11,681 nt of DNA from Candidatus Fonsibacter sp. (GCA_023257975.1 JALRAW010000043.1:1-11681); one strand, 5' to 3'; shown: positions 1-7,285, counted from the stretch's first letter. The notes: generated by a model from the sequence alone, not told the origin. A program made the numbers and translations.

Positions 1-10
1 AGTATAATTT

Positions 11-634
11 TTAGTGTAATTTAAGTATTTCATTTTCTACAACTTTACTATCAGTTAATCTTTTACTATTAACAATTTTTCCACTATTAACTAATTCTGA
101 AGCAATTTTATTAACAAATTTATTTGTTTTCTTTTCAAACACAAATTGTTTTAAATCATTTAGATTATTAATGTATAATAAATATTTTTTTTGACCTTCT
201 GCTAATAAATTAATTCTTTCTTCCAAATCTTTTTTTTCTATTTTTAATTTATAATCAGTAAGATTTATTTTTTCTAACTCAATTTTTTTTATGTCTGGAG
301 TTTTTTCTACAGAAATTGTGTATTCTAAATCTTTATCTTCACCAGAAGATTTGATTTCAATTTTAGGCTGACTAGCAGGTTTAATTTTATTATCATTTAG
401 TGCTTGATAAGTATTGTCTTGTAAAATTTTTTCTAAAACTTCTCCATACAATGCTTGTGCAAACTGCTTTTTTAATAAATTTATTGGCGCTTTTCCTGGT
501 CGAAAACCTTTAATGTTAACTGTCTTCTGTAATTCAACAACTCTCTCTTCTATTTTTTTATCAATCTCTTGTTTTTTAACTAAAACATTAAGATTAGTTT
601 TTAGGCCTTTAGTTTCTGATACTGTTACTTTCAT
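11..634 (-). CDS. tig: Trigger factor, ribosome-binding domain only, with unrelated C-terminal tail (truncated or chimeric)
   Basis: Trigger factor is the ribosome-bound chaperone that meets nascent chains at the exit tunnel. Residues 1 to about 130 are a normal N-terminal ribosome-binding domain, with the diagnostic GFRPGKAP loop at 43-50 and a family-typical segment around residues 86-110. Residues 131-151 resemble the linker into the FKBP-like domain. The family is usually about 430-470 residues, but here the protein stops at 207. The whole FKBP-type PPIase domain and the helical substrate-binding domain are absent. From about residue 152 the sequence becomes a 56-residue Lys/Asn-rich tail that I do not recognise. 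The change falls beside an A8 run in the coding strand (186-193), but the other two frames hit stops within a few codons, so a single-base frameshift does not restore the gene. The start lies 8 nt from the tRNA-Leu 3' end, with no Shine-Dalgarno. It could be a real deletion/fusion or a contig-end assembly artefact. The N-terminal identification is firm; the intactness of the gene is not. Confidence 0.85.
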   Translation of the reverse strand: MKVTVSETKGLKTNLNVLVKKQEIDKKIEERVVELQKTVNIKGFRPGKAPINLLKKQFAQALYGEVLEKILQDNTYQALNDNKIKPASQPKIEIKSSGEDKDLEYTISVEKTPDIKKIELEKINLTDYKLKIEKKDLEERINLLAEGQKKYLLYINNLNDLKQFVFEKKTNKFVNKIASELVNSGKIVNSKRLTDSKVVENEILKLH

Positions 635-642
635 ATACTACA

Positions 643-726
643 TGGTGCGGGAGAAAGGACTTGAACCTTCACATCTTTCGATACCAGTTCCTAAGACTGG
701 CGTGTCTACCGTTCCACCACTCCCGC
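643..726 (-). tRNA. tRNA-Leu(UAG)
   Basis: Read on the minus strand, this is an 84-nt class II tRNA with a 7-bp acceptor stem (GCGGGAG pairing with CTCCCGC), discriminator A and an encoded CCA at 643-645. The anticodon arm is CCAGT-CTTAGGA-ACTGG, giving anticodon UAG, which reads CUA leucine codons. The D-arm TGGNNGA-type start and the T-arm GGTTCAAGTCC are both present, and there is a short extra variable arm as expected for Leu. Its 3' end lies 8 nt before the trigger factor ATG, so the two are probably co-transcribed and separated by tRNA 3' processing. Confidence 0.97.
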
Positions 727-849
727 TCTAATATTAATTAAATTTCGAATGGCGAATATAACTATATTATTAAATGCTTTCTAGGATTTATTTACGAAAT
801 ATAAGATGCAAAAGAATAGGATTTGCTTATATAAAAAGCACATAAAATT
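727..849. promoter_or_regulatory. Divergent intergenic region between tRNA-Leu(UAG) and the GST-like gene
   Basis: This 123-bp, very AT-rich gap must hold the promoters for the leftward tRNA-Leu/tig unit and the rightward GST-like/DUF6111 unit. Several TATA-like hexamers occur, for example TATAAA at 830-835, about 15 nt before the 850 start. I could not find a convincing -35 paired at 16-18 nt for either direction, so no specific promoter is claimed. Confidence 0.35.
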
Positions 850-1473
850 ATGAAATTCAAACTAGTCCTAGGTGATAAAATTTATTCAACATGGTCATTA
901 AGACCCTGGTTATTGTTAAAATATTTTAATATTCAATTTGCCGAAATCAAAATTAAACTAAGAAACAAAAATACAAAAAAAAATATATTAAAATTTTCAC
1001 CTTCTGGAAAAATTCCTTGTTTAATCTATGGAAAAATAAAAATATGGGATTCTCTATCAATTTGTGAATTCTTGGCAGAAAAATTTAAAAATAAAAATTT
1101 ATGGCCCAAAAATAAAATTAACAGAATAATGGCCAGAAATATCTCTTCTGAAATGCACAGCGGTTTTAACAATCTAAGAAAAAATTTAAGTATGAATTTT
1201 TTAGAAAAAAATCTGAAATTTCAAAATAATAAAGAAACATCGAATGAAATAACTAGAGCTAAAAAAATTATTGAAAATTGTCTTAAAAAATCTAAAGGTC
1301 CATTTATGTTTAAAAAATTTTGTATAGCAGATGCTATGTACGCTCCTGTAATGTTTAGATTTAAGATTTATAATGTAAAATTATCACCTACTTTGAAAAA
1401 ATACTTAGATACTCTGTTAAATATGAAAGAAATAAAACTCTGGCTTTTAGAAGCAAGAAAAGAATTAAAATGA
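850..1473 (+). CDS. Glutathione S-transferase family protein
   Basis: This is a soluble two-domain GST-like protein of 207 residues, the usual size for the family. The N-terminal thioredoxin fold begins with a G(D/N)K-YS-WSLRPW type motif (residues 8-20), where a Ser near position 13 or 16 is the likely catalytic residue. It continues with FSPSGKIPCL (49-58), containing the cis-Pro before strand 3, and WDSLSICEFLAE (66-77), the glutathione gamma-glutamyl contact. The all-helical C-terminal domain carries EMHSGF (101-106) and FCIADAMYAPV (157-167), the N-capping/hydrophobic staple region. This pattern fits the proteobacterial GST subgroup annotated simply as glutathione S-transferase; the physiological substrate cannot be inferred. 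The stop overlaps the next start (ATGA at 1470-1473), implying translational coupling. No clear Shine-Dalgarno is visible. Confidence 0.9.
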   Translation: MKFKLVLGDKIYSTWSLRPWLLLKYFNIQFAEIKIKLRNKNTKKNILKFSPSGKIPCLIYGKIKIWDSLSICEFLAEKFKNKNLWPKNKINRIMARNISSEMHSGFNNLRKNLSMNFLEKNLKFQNNKETSNEITRAKKIIENCLKKSKGPFMFKKFCIADAMYAPVMFRFKIYNVKLSPTLKKYLDTLLNMKEIKLWLLEARKELK

Positions 1474-1712
1474 TACGCTACATAATAATTATCACCGCTA
1501 TCGTTCTTCCCTTTATAATCTATTTTTTACTTGTTCGTTTAACTAATAAAATTGACAAAAGATTCCCTTTAATAACTTTATCACTAATAAGTCTTTTATT
1601 TTTAATTTTTTCTCTAATTTATTTTAGATTCACTAGCACACAACCGAAGGGACTAAATTATACTCCCCCAAAATATGAAGATAACAAAGTAGTACCTTCA
1701 AAGATCAAATAA
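1470..1712 (+). CDS. Small membrane protein, DUF6111-like
   Basis: An 80-residue protein with two predicted transmembrane helices (about residues 3-24 and 33-54) separated by a short basic loop. A hydrophilic tail follows, with YTPPKYEDNKVVPSKIK at the end. Two hydrophobic helices followed by a 'Y-PP-x-E-D-G/N-x-x-V-P' tail is, as I recall it, the signature of the alphaproteobacterial DUF6111 family, which has no assigned function. The start overlaps the GST stop by 4 nt, so it is translated from the same message. Its stop is only 2 nt from the stop of the convergent nnr gene, leaving no room for a separate terminator. The family call is from memory and moderately secure; that this is a real membrane protein gene is well supported. 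Confidence 0.72.
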   Translation: MIRYIIIITAIVLPFIIYFLLVRLTNKIDKRFPLITLSLISLLFLIFSLIYFRFTSTQPKGLNYTPPKYEDNKVVPSKIK

Positions 1713-1714
1713 GA

Positions 1715-3202
1715 TTAATTATATTTTTTATCTAACTGCTCTAATGCTTTTGGTAAATTCTTAACAATATCTTCTGCTATCAATCCTTTGTTAACCATTC
1801 TTGCAGCATAGGAATGTAGCCATACTCCAGCACAAGCTCCATCAAAAGTTGACATTTTATTTTTTCCAACAAGACTTGTAATTATACCGCTTAAAACATC
1901 TCCGGATCCAATCACCGCAAGTTCTTTTGTAGAAATTGTATTTATACAAACTTTTCCATCTGGAGATGCAATAATTGTATCTGGACCTTTAAAAACTAAA
2001 ATACAATTTGCTTTTTTTGCAGCTTTTACTGATTTTTCAATTTTATTTTTAACATTTTTAAGATCTGGAAAAATTCTATTAAACTCTCCCTCGTGTGGAG
2101 TTATAATCTTATTCTTATCTAAAATTAAAAATAATTCTTTAGGATTTTTAGCAAATGAAGTTATTGCATCGGCATCTATAACTACATTTCTTACAAATTT
2201 AGATATAAGCTTGGTATTCTCAATAGTTTCTTGATTAACTCCAACGCCCGGTCCGATAAGAAAAGAAGTTATCGATGAATGATTTAACAGTCTTTTAAAC
2301 TCTTCTTTTGAGTTAATTTCAACTTTTAATAACGAAAAAAACTTTTGATTATATTTGTCTATAGTATCTTTATTAGCGACAATTGTAACTGATCCTGTCC
2401 CACAACGAATAGCTGCACTTGATGACAATAATGATGCGCCTATAAAATTTTTTAAAGATCCATAAATATAAACTCTACCTCTAGAATATTTATGGGAATT
2501 ATATTTTTTCCAAGGAAATTTTTTATTAATCCATAAATTTGGATTATTTTCCCTAATTTTATTATTTGCGATTTTATTTAAAGATTTTCTAATACCAATA
2601 TCTAAAACTTTTATAATGCCTGAAAAATAAACCCCAGGAAAAAGTACATGTCCTATTTTTTTACAATGAAGAGCTAATGTTAAGTTGGCTTTAATCGCCT
2701 CACCCATGATTTGCCCATTATCACTACTAATTCCAGTGGGTATATCTATTGAATAAATAAATGCCTTCTTATTATTTATTATTTTAATTAAATTATTAAT
2801 ATCGGAACTAAGATTTTTATTTAAACCAGTACCAAAAATACTATCGATAATAATTGGGTTTGTTTTTTTTTTCAGCTCCTTATGCAAGTCCTTTAAGTTA
2901 AAAACTTTATAATTAAGGCACTCAAAGGCTTTATAATTATCTTTTCTCTTATTTTTTAATGGGAGTACCAAAAAAATTTTAACTTTATGTCCTTTATTAA
3001 TAAGACTTTTGGCAATGATAAAACCATCTCCTCCATTATTACCTGGACCACAAATAACTAATAACTCTTTATTTTTTGAAACTTTACTTGATATATAGTT
3101 GGCACATTTTTCTCCTGCAGATTGCATTAATGAAAAGGAATTTTTTCTTAATTTAAATTCTTTTTTTTCAATGGCTTTCATTTCCGATGAATTTAAAATC
3201 AT
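1715..3202 (-). CDS. nnr: Bifunctional NAD(P)H-hydrate repair enzyme (epimerase and ADP-dependent dehydratase)
   Basis: This enzyme repairs the damaged cofactors NADHX and NADPHX. The N-terminal YjeF-N domain epimerises R and S hydrates, and the C-terminal ribokinase-like domain dehydrates the S form using ADP (or ATP). At 495 residues it has the full two-domain length. The epimerase half shows GPGNNGGDG (52-60), the catalytic-site Asp in IIDSIFGTGL (118-127) and SIDIPTGISSDNG (151-163). The dehydratase half shows HKYSRGRV (237-244), GPGVG (317-321), VIDADAI (341-347), TPHEGEF (368-374), KGPDT (405-409) and the GSGDVLSG anion-hole/catalytic Asp motif (432-439). It stands alone on the minus strand, divergent from glnA across a 152-bp gap and convergent with the DUF6111-like gene. 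The first ATG gives an N-terminus that matches the family. Confidence 0.96.
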   Translation of the reverse strand: MILNSSEMKAIEKKEFKLRKNSFSLMQSAGEKCANYISSKVSKNKELLVICGPGNNGGDGFIIAKSLINKGHKVKIFLVLPLKNKRKDNYKAFECLNYKVFNLKDLHKELKKKTNPIIIDSIFGTGLNKNLSSDINNLIKIINNKKAFIYSIDIPTGISSDNGQIMGEAIKANLTLALHCKKIGHVLFPGVYFSGIIKVLDIGIRKSLNKIANNKIRENNPNLWINKKFPWKKYNSHKYSRGRVYIYGSLKNFIGASLLSSSAAIRCGTGSVTIVANKDTIDKYNQKFFSLLKVEINSKEEFKRLLNHSSITSFLIGPGVGVNQETIENTKLISKFVRNVVIDADAITSFAKNPKELFLILDKNKIITPHEGEFNRIFPDLKNVKNKIEKSVKAAKKANCILVFKGPDTIIASPDGKVCINTISTKELAVIGSGDVLSGIITSLVGKNKMSTFDGACAGVWLHSYAARMVNKGLIAEDIVKNLPKALEQLDKKYN

Positions 3203-3282
3203 TTCTTAAAAATCAATCTACAGTTTAATTTTTACTCACACTATTATGCATACCTGACATAACTAAAAAACAATGGAATTTA

Positions 3283-3310
3283 TTGCTTATAATTATAGTA
3301 CATCTACAAT
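3283..3310 (+). promoter_or_regulatory. Candidate sigma70-type promoter of glnA
   Basis: TTGCTT (3283-3288) and TACAAT (3305-3310) are separated by 16 nt and would give a message starting around 3317, with a leader of about 38 nt. Within the spacer region is the 10-bp palindrome TATAATTATA (3288-3297). It contains a perfect -10 hexamer in both directions and could serve as an alternative -10 for glnA or for divergent nnr transcription, though neither has a good -35 at the right distance. No sigma54 -24/-12 element (GG-N10-GC) is evident. Confidence 0.45.
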
Positions 3311-3343
3311 AAAAATTAAAAAACAAGATTAATAATCAATAAA

Positions 3344-3348
3344 AGGAG
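3344..3348 (+). promoter_or_regulatory. Strong Shine-Dalgarno of glnA
   Basis: AGGAG, inside AAAAGGAGAA (3341-3350), lies 6 nt before the glnA ATG. It is the only strong Shine-Dalgarno I find in the window; the other genes start without one or by stop-start overlap. It fixes the glnA start at 3355. Confidence 0.85.
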
Positions 3349-3354
3349 AAATTA

Positions 3355-4764
3355 ATGAGTGCTGCTTCAGACATACTTAAATTAATTAAAGAAAAAGAAA
3401 TTGAGTTTGTAGATTTAAGATTTACAGATCCTAGAGGAAAACTTCAACATATGACTCAGGATTTAACAACTATTGATGAAGGTTTTCTAAATGATGGAAC
3501 TTTTTTTGATGGCTCCTCTATTGCTGGATGGAAGGCAATTAATGAATCTGACATGATTTTAAAGCCAGATCTATCGAGAGCTTTTGTTGACCCTTTCACT
3601 TCCCATAATACTCTAGTTATATTTTGTGATGTTATGGATCCTATAAAAAAAGATTATTATGAGAGAGATCCTAGATCTATCGCAAAAAAAGCAGAGGCAT
3701 ATTTAAAAACCACTGGAATTGGTGATACAATTTATTTTGGTCCTGAGCCAGAATTTTTTATTTTTGATGATGTTAAAATTTCTAATACTATGCAAAAAGT
3801 TTCTTTCCAAGTTGATAGTAACGAAGGCCCTTACAACGGTGATAAAGAATATCCAAACGGGAATATGGGTCATAGACCAGTTGTTAAAGGTGGTTATTTC
3901 CCAGTGCCTCCAGTGGATAGCTGTCAGGACTTAAGAGCAGAAGCATTGAAAGCGATGAAAGATATGGGTGTTAAAGTTGAGAAACATCACCATGAAGTTG
4001 CTCCTTCTCAACATGAGTTGGGTACAATGTTTGACACAATGGTACGTAACGCAGACAATATGCAAATTTATAAATATGCAGTTCAAATGGTTGCTCACTC
4101 ATTTGGAAAAACTGCAACGTTTATGGCTAAACCAATTAAGGGAGATAATGGATCAGGTATGCATTGTCACCAATCTATCTGGAAAGCTGGTAAACCTCTT
4201 TTTGCAGGAGATAAATACGCAGGCCTTTCTCAAGAGTGTCTTTACTATATAGGTGGAATTATTAAACATGCAAAAGCATTAAATGCATTTACTAATTCAA
4301 CTACTAATAGTTACAAAAGATTAATACCTGGATTTGAGGCTCCAGTAATTCTTGCTTACTCCGCAAGAAATAGATCAGCAAGCTGCAGAATACCTTTTAG
4401 CTCAAGTCCAAAAGGAAAGAGAGTTGAAGTTAGATTTCCAGATGCTGCTGGGAACCCATACTTAACTTTTGCATCTATGTTAATGGCTGGTATTGATGGA
4501 ATTAAAAATAAAATAGATCCAGGAAAACCATTCGATAAAGATTTATATTCTCTATCTGCTGAAGAACTTAAAGGAGTTCCTCAAGTTTGCGGTTCTTTAA
4601 GAGAAGCTTTAGAAAACTTAGATAAAGATAGAGCCTTTTTAACTTCAGGTGGAGTGTTCACTGATGATCAGATTGATGCTTACATCGAGTTAAAAATGAC
4701 GGAAGTGTATAACATGGAACACACTCCTCACCCGGTTGAATACCAAATGTATTACAGCTGCTAA
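3355..4764 (+). CDS. glnA: Glutamine synthetase, type I
   Basis: This enzyme makes glutamine from glutamate, ammonium and ATP in the cytoplasm and is the entry point of ammonium into cell nitrogen; it works as a dodecamer. At 469 residues it matches the bacterial type I (GSI-beta) length. Visible signatures are DGSSIAGW (52-59), the metal-ligand glutamates in GPEPEFFIF (129-137), [13 protein letters not shown] (211-223), the ATP-binding stretch from KP at 259 through [11 protein letters not shown] (to 276), and NRSASCRIP (339-347). Tyr398, in DKDLYSLS, corresponds to the tyrosine adenylylated by GlnE in enteric bacteria (Tyr397 in mature numbering). The gene is monocistronic, with its own leader before it and a terminator after it. 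In many alphaproteobacteria a PII gene (glnB) directly precedes glnA; here the upstream neighbour is nnr on the opposite strand. Confidence 0.99.
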   Translation: MSAASDILKLIKEKEIEFVDLRFTDPRGKLQHMTQDLTTIDEGFLNDGTFFDGSSIAGWKAINESDMILKPDLSRAFVDPFTSHNTLVIFCDVMDPIKKDYYERDPRSIAKKAEAYLKTTGIGDTIYFGPEPEFFIFDDVKISNTMQKVSFQVDSNEGPYNGDKEYPNGNMGHRPVVKGGYFPVPPVDSCQDLRAEALKAMKDMGVKVEKHHHEVAPSQHELGTMFDTMVRNADNMQIYKYAVQMVAHSFGKTATFMAKPIKGDNGSGMHCHQSIWKAGKPLFAGDKYAGLSQECLYYIGGIIKHAKALNAFTNSTTNSYKRLIPGFEAPVILAYSARNRSASCRIPFSSSPKGKRVEVRFPDAAGNPYLTFASMLMAGIDGIKNKIDPGKPFDKDLYSLSAEELKGVPQVCGSLREALENLDKDRAFLTSGGVFTDDQIDAYIELKMTEVYNMEHTPHPVEYQMYYSC

Positions 4765-4784
4765 TTACAATACTTTAAAATTTT

Positions 4785-4819
4785 AAAACCCCGTATTTTT
4801 AAGATACGGGGTTTTTTTT
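4785..4819 (+). terminator. Intrinsic terminator after glnA
   Basis: An 8-bp GC-rich stem pairs CCCCGTAT (4789-4796) with ATACGGGG (4804-4811) across a 7-nt loop, followed by eight T residues (4812-4819). Flanking AAAA/TTTT can extend the stem to 12 bp. It lies 21 nt past the glnA stop and separates glnA from parE. It is the only clear intrinsic terminator I see in the window. Confidence 0.95.
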
Positions 4820-4874
4820 GTCTAAATAAAATTTACGTCTATATTTTTATATAAATTAATCTAATGCTTGGATT

Positions 4875-6812
4875 GTGGTAAAAAATAATAATTATTCCGC
4901 TAAAGATATTGAAATTCTAGAGGGTCTAGAACCTGTAAGAAAAAGACCTGGAATGTATATTGGCGGTACAGACGAAACTGCTTTCCATCATCTTGCAACT
5001 GAAATTATTGATAACTCAATGGATGAGGTTACTGCAGGTCATGCAAAAAACATTTACGTAAAATTAAATAAAGATAAATCATTAACGGTAACCGATGACG
5101 GAAGAGGAATTCCTTTAGATAAACATCCAAAGAAAAATAAAACTGCCCTTGAAATAGTAATGACAACATTACATTCGGGTGGGAAGTTTAAAGAAGGAAC
5201 TTATTCTACTTCCGCAGGATTGCATGGTGTTGGTCTTTCAGTTGTAAATGCTTTGTCTGAGAAATTAAAAATAGAAGTATTTAAAAACTCTACTATTTTT
5301 GAGCAAAATTATTCAAAAGGAAAACCTTTAAATAAATTAACTAAAAAAGGAAAATCCAAGATTAAAAATGGAACTCAAGTTACATTTGTTCCTGACAAAG
5401 AAATTTTTGGAAAAGAACTCAGTTTTGTTCCTAATAAATTATATAATCTTTGTAAAAGTAAGGCTTATTTAGTTAAAGGCATTACAATACATTGGGAATG
5501 CGACAGATCTTTAATAAATAGAAAAGATGACACACCTAATACTGCAAAACTTTTTTTTCCAGATGGTATTGTTGAATATCTAGATAGTGAAACTAAAAAT
5601 TTTACTAAAATAAATGATAAAACATGTCACCATAAAAATAATTTTGATGATGATAAAGGTAAATTTGAATTTGCTATTCAATGGCATAATGAAATTTCAG
5701 AATTTAAAATTTCATTTTGTAACTCAGTACTAACTACCAATGGCGGAACTCATGAACAGGGTTTTAGATCTGGTGTTTCAAAATCTATAAGAAAAATTGC
5801 AAAATTTAAAAATAACAAACTAGTGGCAAGCGCAAGTGCCGATGAAATACTATCTAATGCTAGTTATATTGTCTCAGTATTTATTAATAATCCAGAATTT
5901 GAAGGACAAACTAAATCTAGATTATCGTCAGCATATATTCAAAAATATTGTGACATATCTATAGCTAAATCAGTTGAAGATTGGTTTAACCAACATCCAA
6001 AAGCATCAAATTCTATTCTGACCTTTATTGAAGGAAAAATAAGAGAAAAAAATCTATTAGATCAAAATCTTGATGTTGGACGACAAAGCGCAACGAGAAA
6101 GATACGTTTACCTGGAAAACTTGCAGACTGTACCAGCTCAAAAGTTGAAGGCACTGAATTATTTATAGTTGAAGGAGACTCAGCTGGAGGTTCAGCAAAG
6201 CAAGCACGTGATCGAAATTTTCAGGCTATTCTTCCACTAAGAGGAAAAATATTAAATGTTAAAAACTCGAATACTGCGAAAATATTAGCTAACAATGAAA
6301 TATCAAATCTACTTCAGGCACTCGGTTGTCAAAGAAGAGAAAAATATATTGATAAAGATTTAAGATATGAAAAAGTAATTATTATGACGGATGCTGATGT
6401 TGATGGTGATCACATTGCAAGTCTTCTTTTAACTTTCTTTTTTTGCGAGATGCCGAATTTAATTAAAAATGGACATTTATATCTTGCGGTACCTCCACTT
6501 TATAAACTTACTATATCTAACCAAATTTATTATGTGCGAAACGATATTGAAAAAGACAAATTGTTAAAAAATCTTAAAAAAGGATCTAAAATTGAAATAA
6601 GTAGATTTAAGGGATTGGGTGAAATGATGGCTCAACAATTAAAAGAAACAACGATGGATATTAAGACCAGATCTTTAATTCGAGTAACTGTTCCAACCAC
6701 TGATTATAAAAAAACAAACAAATTAATTTCAAATATTATGGGAAAAAATGCTGATTTAAGACTAAAGTTTATAGAAGAGAACGCACCAAAAGTTAAAAAT
6801 ATAGACCTGTAA
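4875..6812 (+). CDS. parE: DNA topoisomerase IV subunit B
   Basis: This is the ATPase subunit of topoisomerase IV, which with ParC unlinks daughter chromosomes. The GHKL ATPase domain shows E43 with D46-N47 (EIIDNSMDE), DDGRGIP (74-80), GGKF (102-105) and GLHGVGLSVVNALS (115-128). The transducer domain contains the QTKSRLSS switch lysine region near residue 350. The TOPRIM domain has EGDSAGGSAKQ (from residue 433) and DADVDGDHI (506-514), supplying the catalytic Glu and metal-binding Asp residues. At 645 residues without the roughly 160-residue insertion of gamma-proteobacterial GyrB, and with ADCTSSKVEGTELF before the TOPRIM motif, it fits ParE rather than GyrB. The start is a GTG at 4875 without a Shine-Dalgarno; the only nearby upstream ATG (4864) is out of frame. 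The 55-nt gap after the glnA terminator should hold its promoter, but I could not define one. Confidence 0.95.
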   Translation: MVKNNNYSAKDIEILEGLEPVRKRPGMYIGGTDETAFHHLATEIIDNSMDEVTAGHAKNIYVKLNKDKSLTVTDDGRGIPLDKHPKKNKTALEIVMTTLHSGGKFKEGTYSTSAGLHGVGLSVVNALSEKLKIEVFKNSTIFEQNYSKGKPLNKLTKKGKSKIKNGTQVTFVPDKEIFGKELSFVPNKLYNLCKSKAYLVKGITIHWECDRSLINRKDDTPNTAKLFFPDGIVEYLDSETKNFTKINDKTCHHKNNFDDDKGKFEFAIQWHNEISEFKISFCNSVLTTNGGTHEQGFRSGVSKSIRKIAKFKNNKLVASASADEILSNASYIVSVFINNPEFEGQTKSRLSSAYIQKYCDISIAKSVEDWFNQHPKASNSILTFIEGKIREKNLLDQNLDVGRQSATRKIRLPGKLADCTSSKVEGTELFIVEGDSAGGSAKQARDRNFQAILPLRGKILNVKNSNTAKILANNEISNLLQALGCQRREKYIDKDLRYEKVIIMTDADVDGDHIASLLLTFFFCEMPNLIKNGHLYLAVPPLYKLTISNQIYYVRNDIEKDKLLKNLKKGSKIEISRFKGLGEMMAQQLKETTMDIKTRSLIRVTVPTTDYKKTNKLISNIMGKNADLRLKFIEENAPKVKNIDL

Positions 6813-6814
6813 CA

Positions 6815-7180
6815 CTATTTATAGAAATTTATTTTTCTAATATCTCCACAGTTAATTCCACTAAATTGAACCGTGGAATTTATAACTTCATTAGGTTTTG
6901 ATCTTTTTTCAACTACAAAAGCCTCATATTTTTTATCTGCAAAAGAATAGGCTTCTATTGATAATGAATTTCTTTTTTCTTCTTTAGAAATGTTTTTAAT
7001 CTCCAAAGACATCTGGCAAACATCATTATTCTGTCTTGCTAATGTTGATAATGAATAAGTAATATCAAATTCATTCTCAATTATAACATTTATTGGTTTT
7101 TGCGGATCTTTGCTAATAAATGGAACTTTTACATCTTTAGAACATGATACTAATAACAGAAAAACAAATAATAATTTCAT
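6815..7180 (-). CDS. Small predicted lipoprotein of unknown function
   Basis: A 121-residue protein with a type II signal peptide: basic MK, a hydrophobic stretch (3-11), and the lipobox LVSC with the lipidated cysteine at position 13. The mature part is soluble, mostly beta-type in pattern, and has two further cysteines (55 and 111) that could form a disulfide in the periplasm. I do not recognise the family. The gene starts 5 nt downstream of tRNA-Leu(UAA), so it is almost certainly expressed as the distal part of the tRNA transcript. It ends 2 nt from the convergent parE stop. Reality as a gene is supported by the clean lipobox and the tight fit between tRNA and parE; the function is unknown. 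Confidence 0.8.
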   Translation of the reverse strand: MKLLFVFLLLVSCSKDVKVPFISKDPQKPINVIIENEFDITYSLSTLARQNNDVCQMSLEIKNISKEEKRNSLSIEAYSFADKKYEAFVVEKRSKPNEVINSTVQFSGINCGDIRKINFYK

Positions 7181-7185
7181 AAATG

Positions 7186-7270
7186 TGGTGCCCTCGGCCG
7201 GACTTGAACCGGCACTCCCAAAAAGGGCAAGGATTTTAAGTCCTTTGTGTCTACCAATTCCACCACGAGG
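7186..7270 (-). tRNA. tRNA-Leu(UAA)
   Basis: Read on the minus strand, this is an 85-nt class II tRNA with a 7-bp acceptor stem (GCCCTCG pairing with CGAGGGC), discriminator A and an encoded CCA (7186-7188). The anticodon arm AAGGA-CTTAAAA-TCCTT gives anticodon UAA, reading UUA, the commonest leucine codon in such an AT-rich genome. The variable arm TGCCCTTTTTGGGAG forms a short hairpin as expected for tRNA-Leu, and the T-arm GCCGG-TTCAAGT-CCGGC is perfect. The lipoprotein gene follows after 5 nt. Confidence 0.98.
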
Positions 7271-7285
7271 GCTTTAGTGTTGTAA

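Noticed and set aside
414..731. Open frame of 105 codons on the plus strand across the tig N-terminus and tRNA-Leu(UAG)
   Set aside because: It lies antisense to a well-recognised trigger factor domain and runs through a tRNA gene, and its product has no recognisable features.
1715..3202. Departure of Nnr residues 421-431 from the common N-x-T-G-N consensus before GSGDVLSG
   Set aside because: This segment is variable among alphaproteobacterial members, and the catalytic GSGDVL core is intact, so loss of function is not indicated.
3288..3297. TATAATTATA palindrome as a regulator operator
   Set aside because: A 10-bp AT-only palindrome is likely by chance in this base composition, and no second copy or known regulator site supports it. 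It is mentioned only as part of the glnA leader.
3719..4252. Two open frames (71 and 94 codons) in another frame inside glnA
   Set aside because: Both are shadows of the strongly conserved glutamine synthetase frame.
4820..4874. Possible parE promoter (TTTACG at 4832 with TATAAA or TAATCT further on)
   Set aside because: The available spacings are 12 or 19 nt, and the AT-rich sequence yields many weak matches, so no specific site can be defended.
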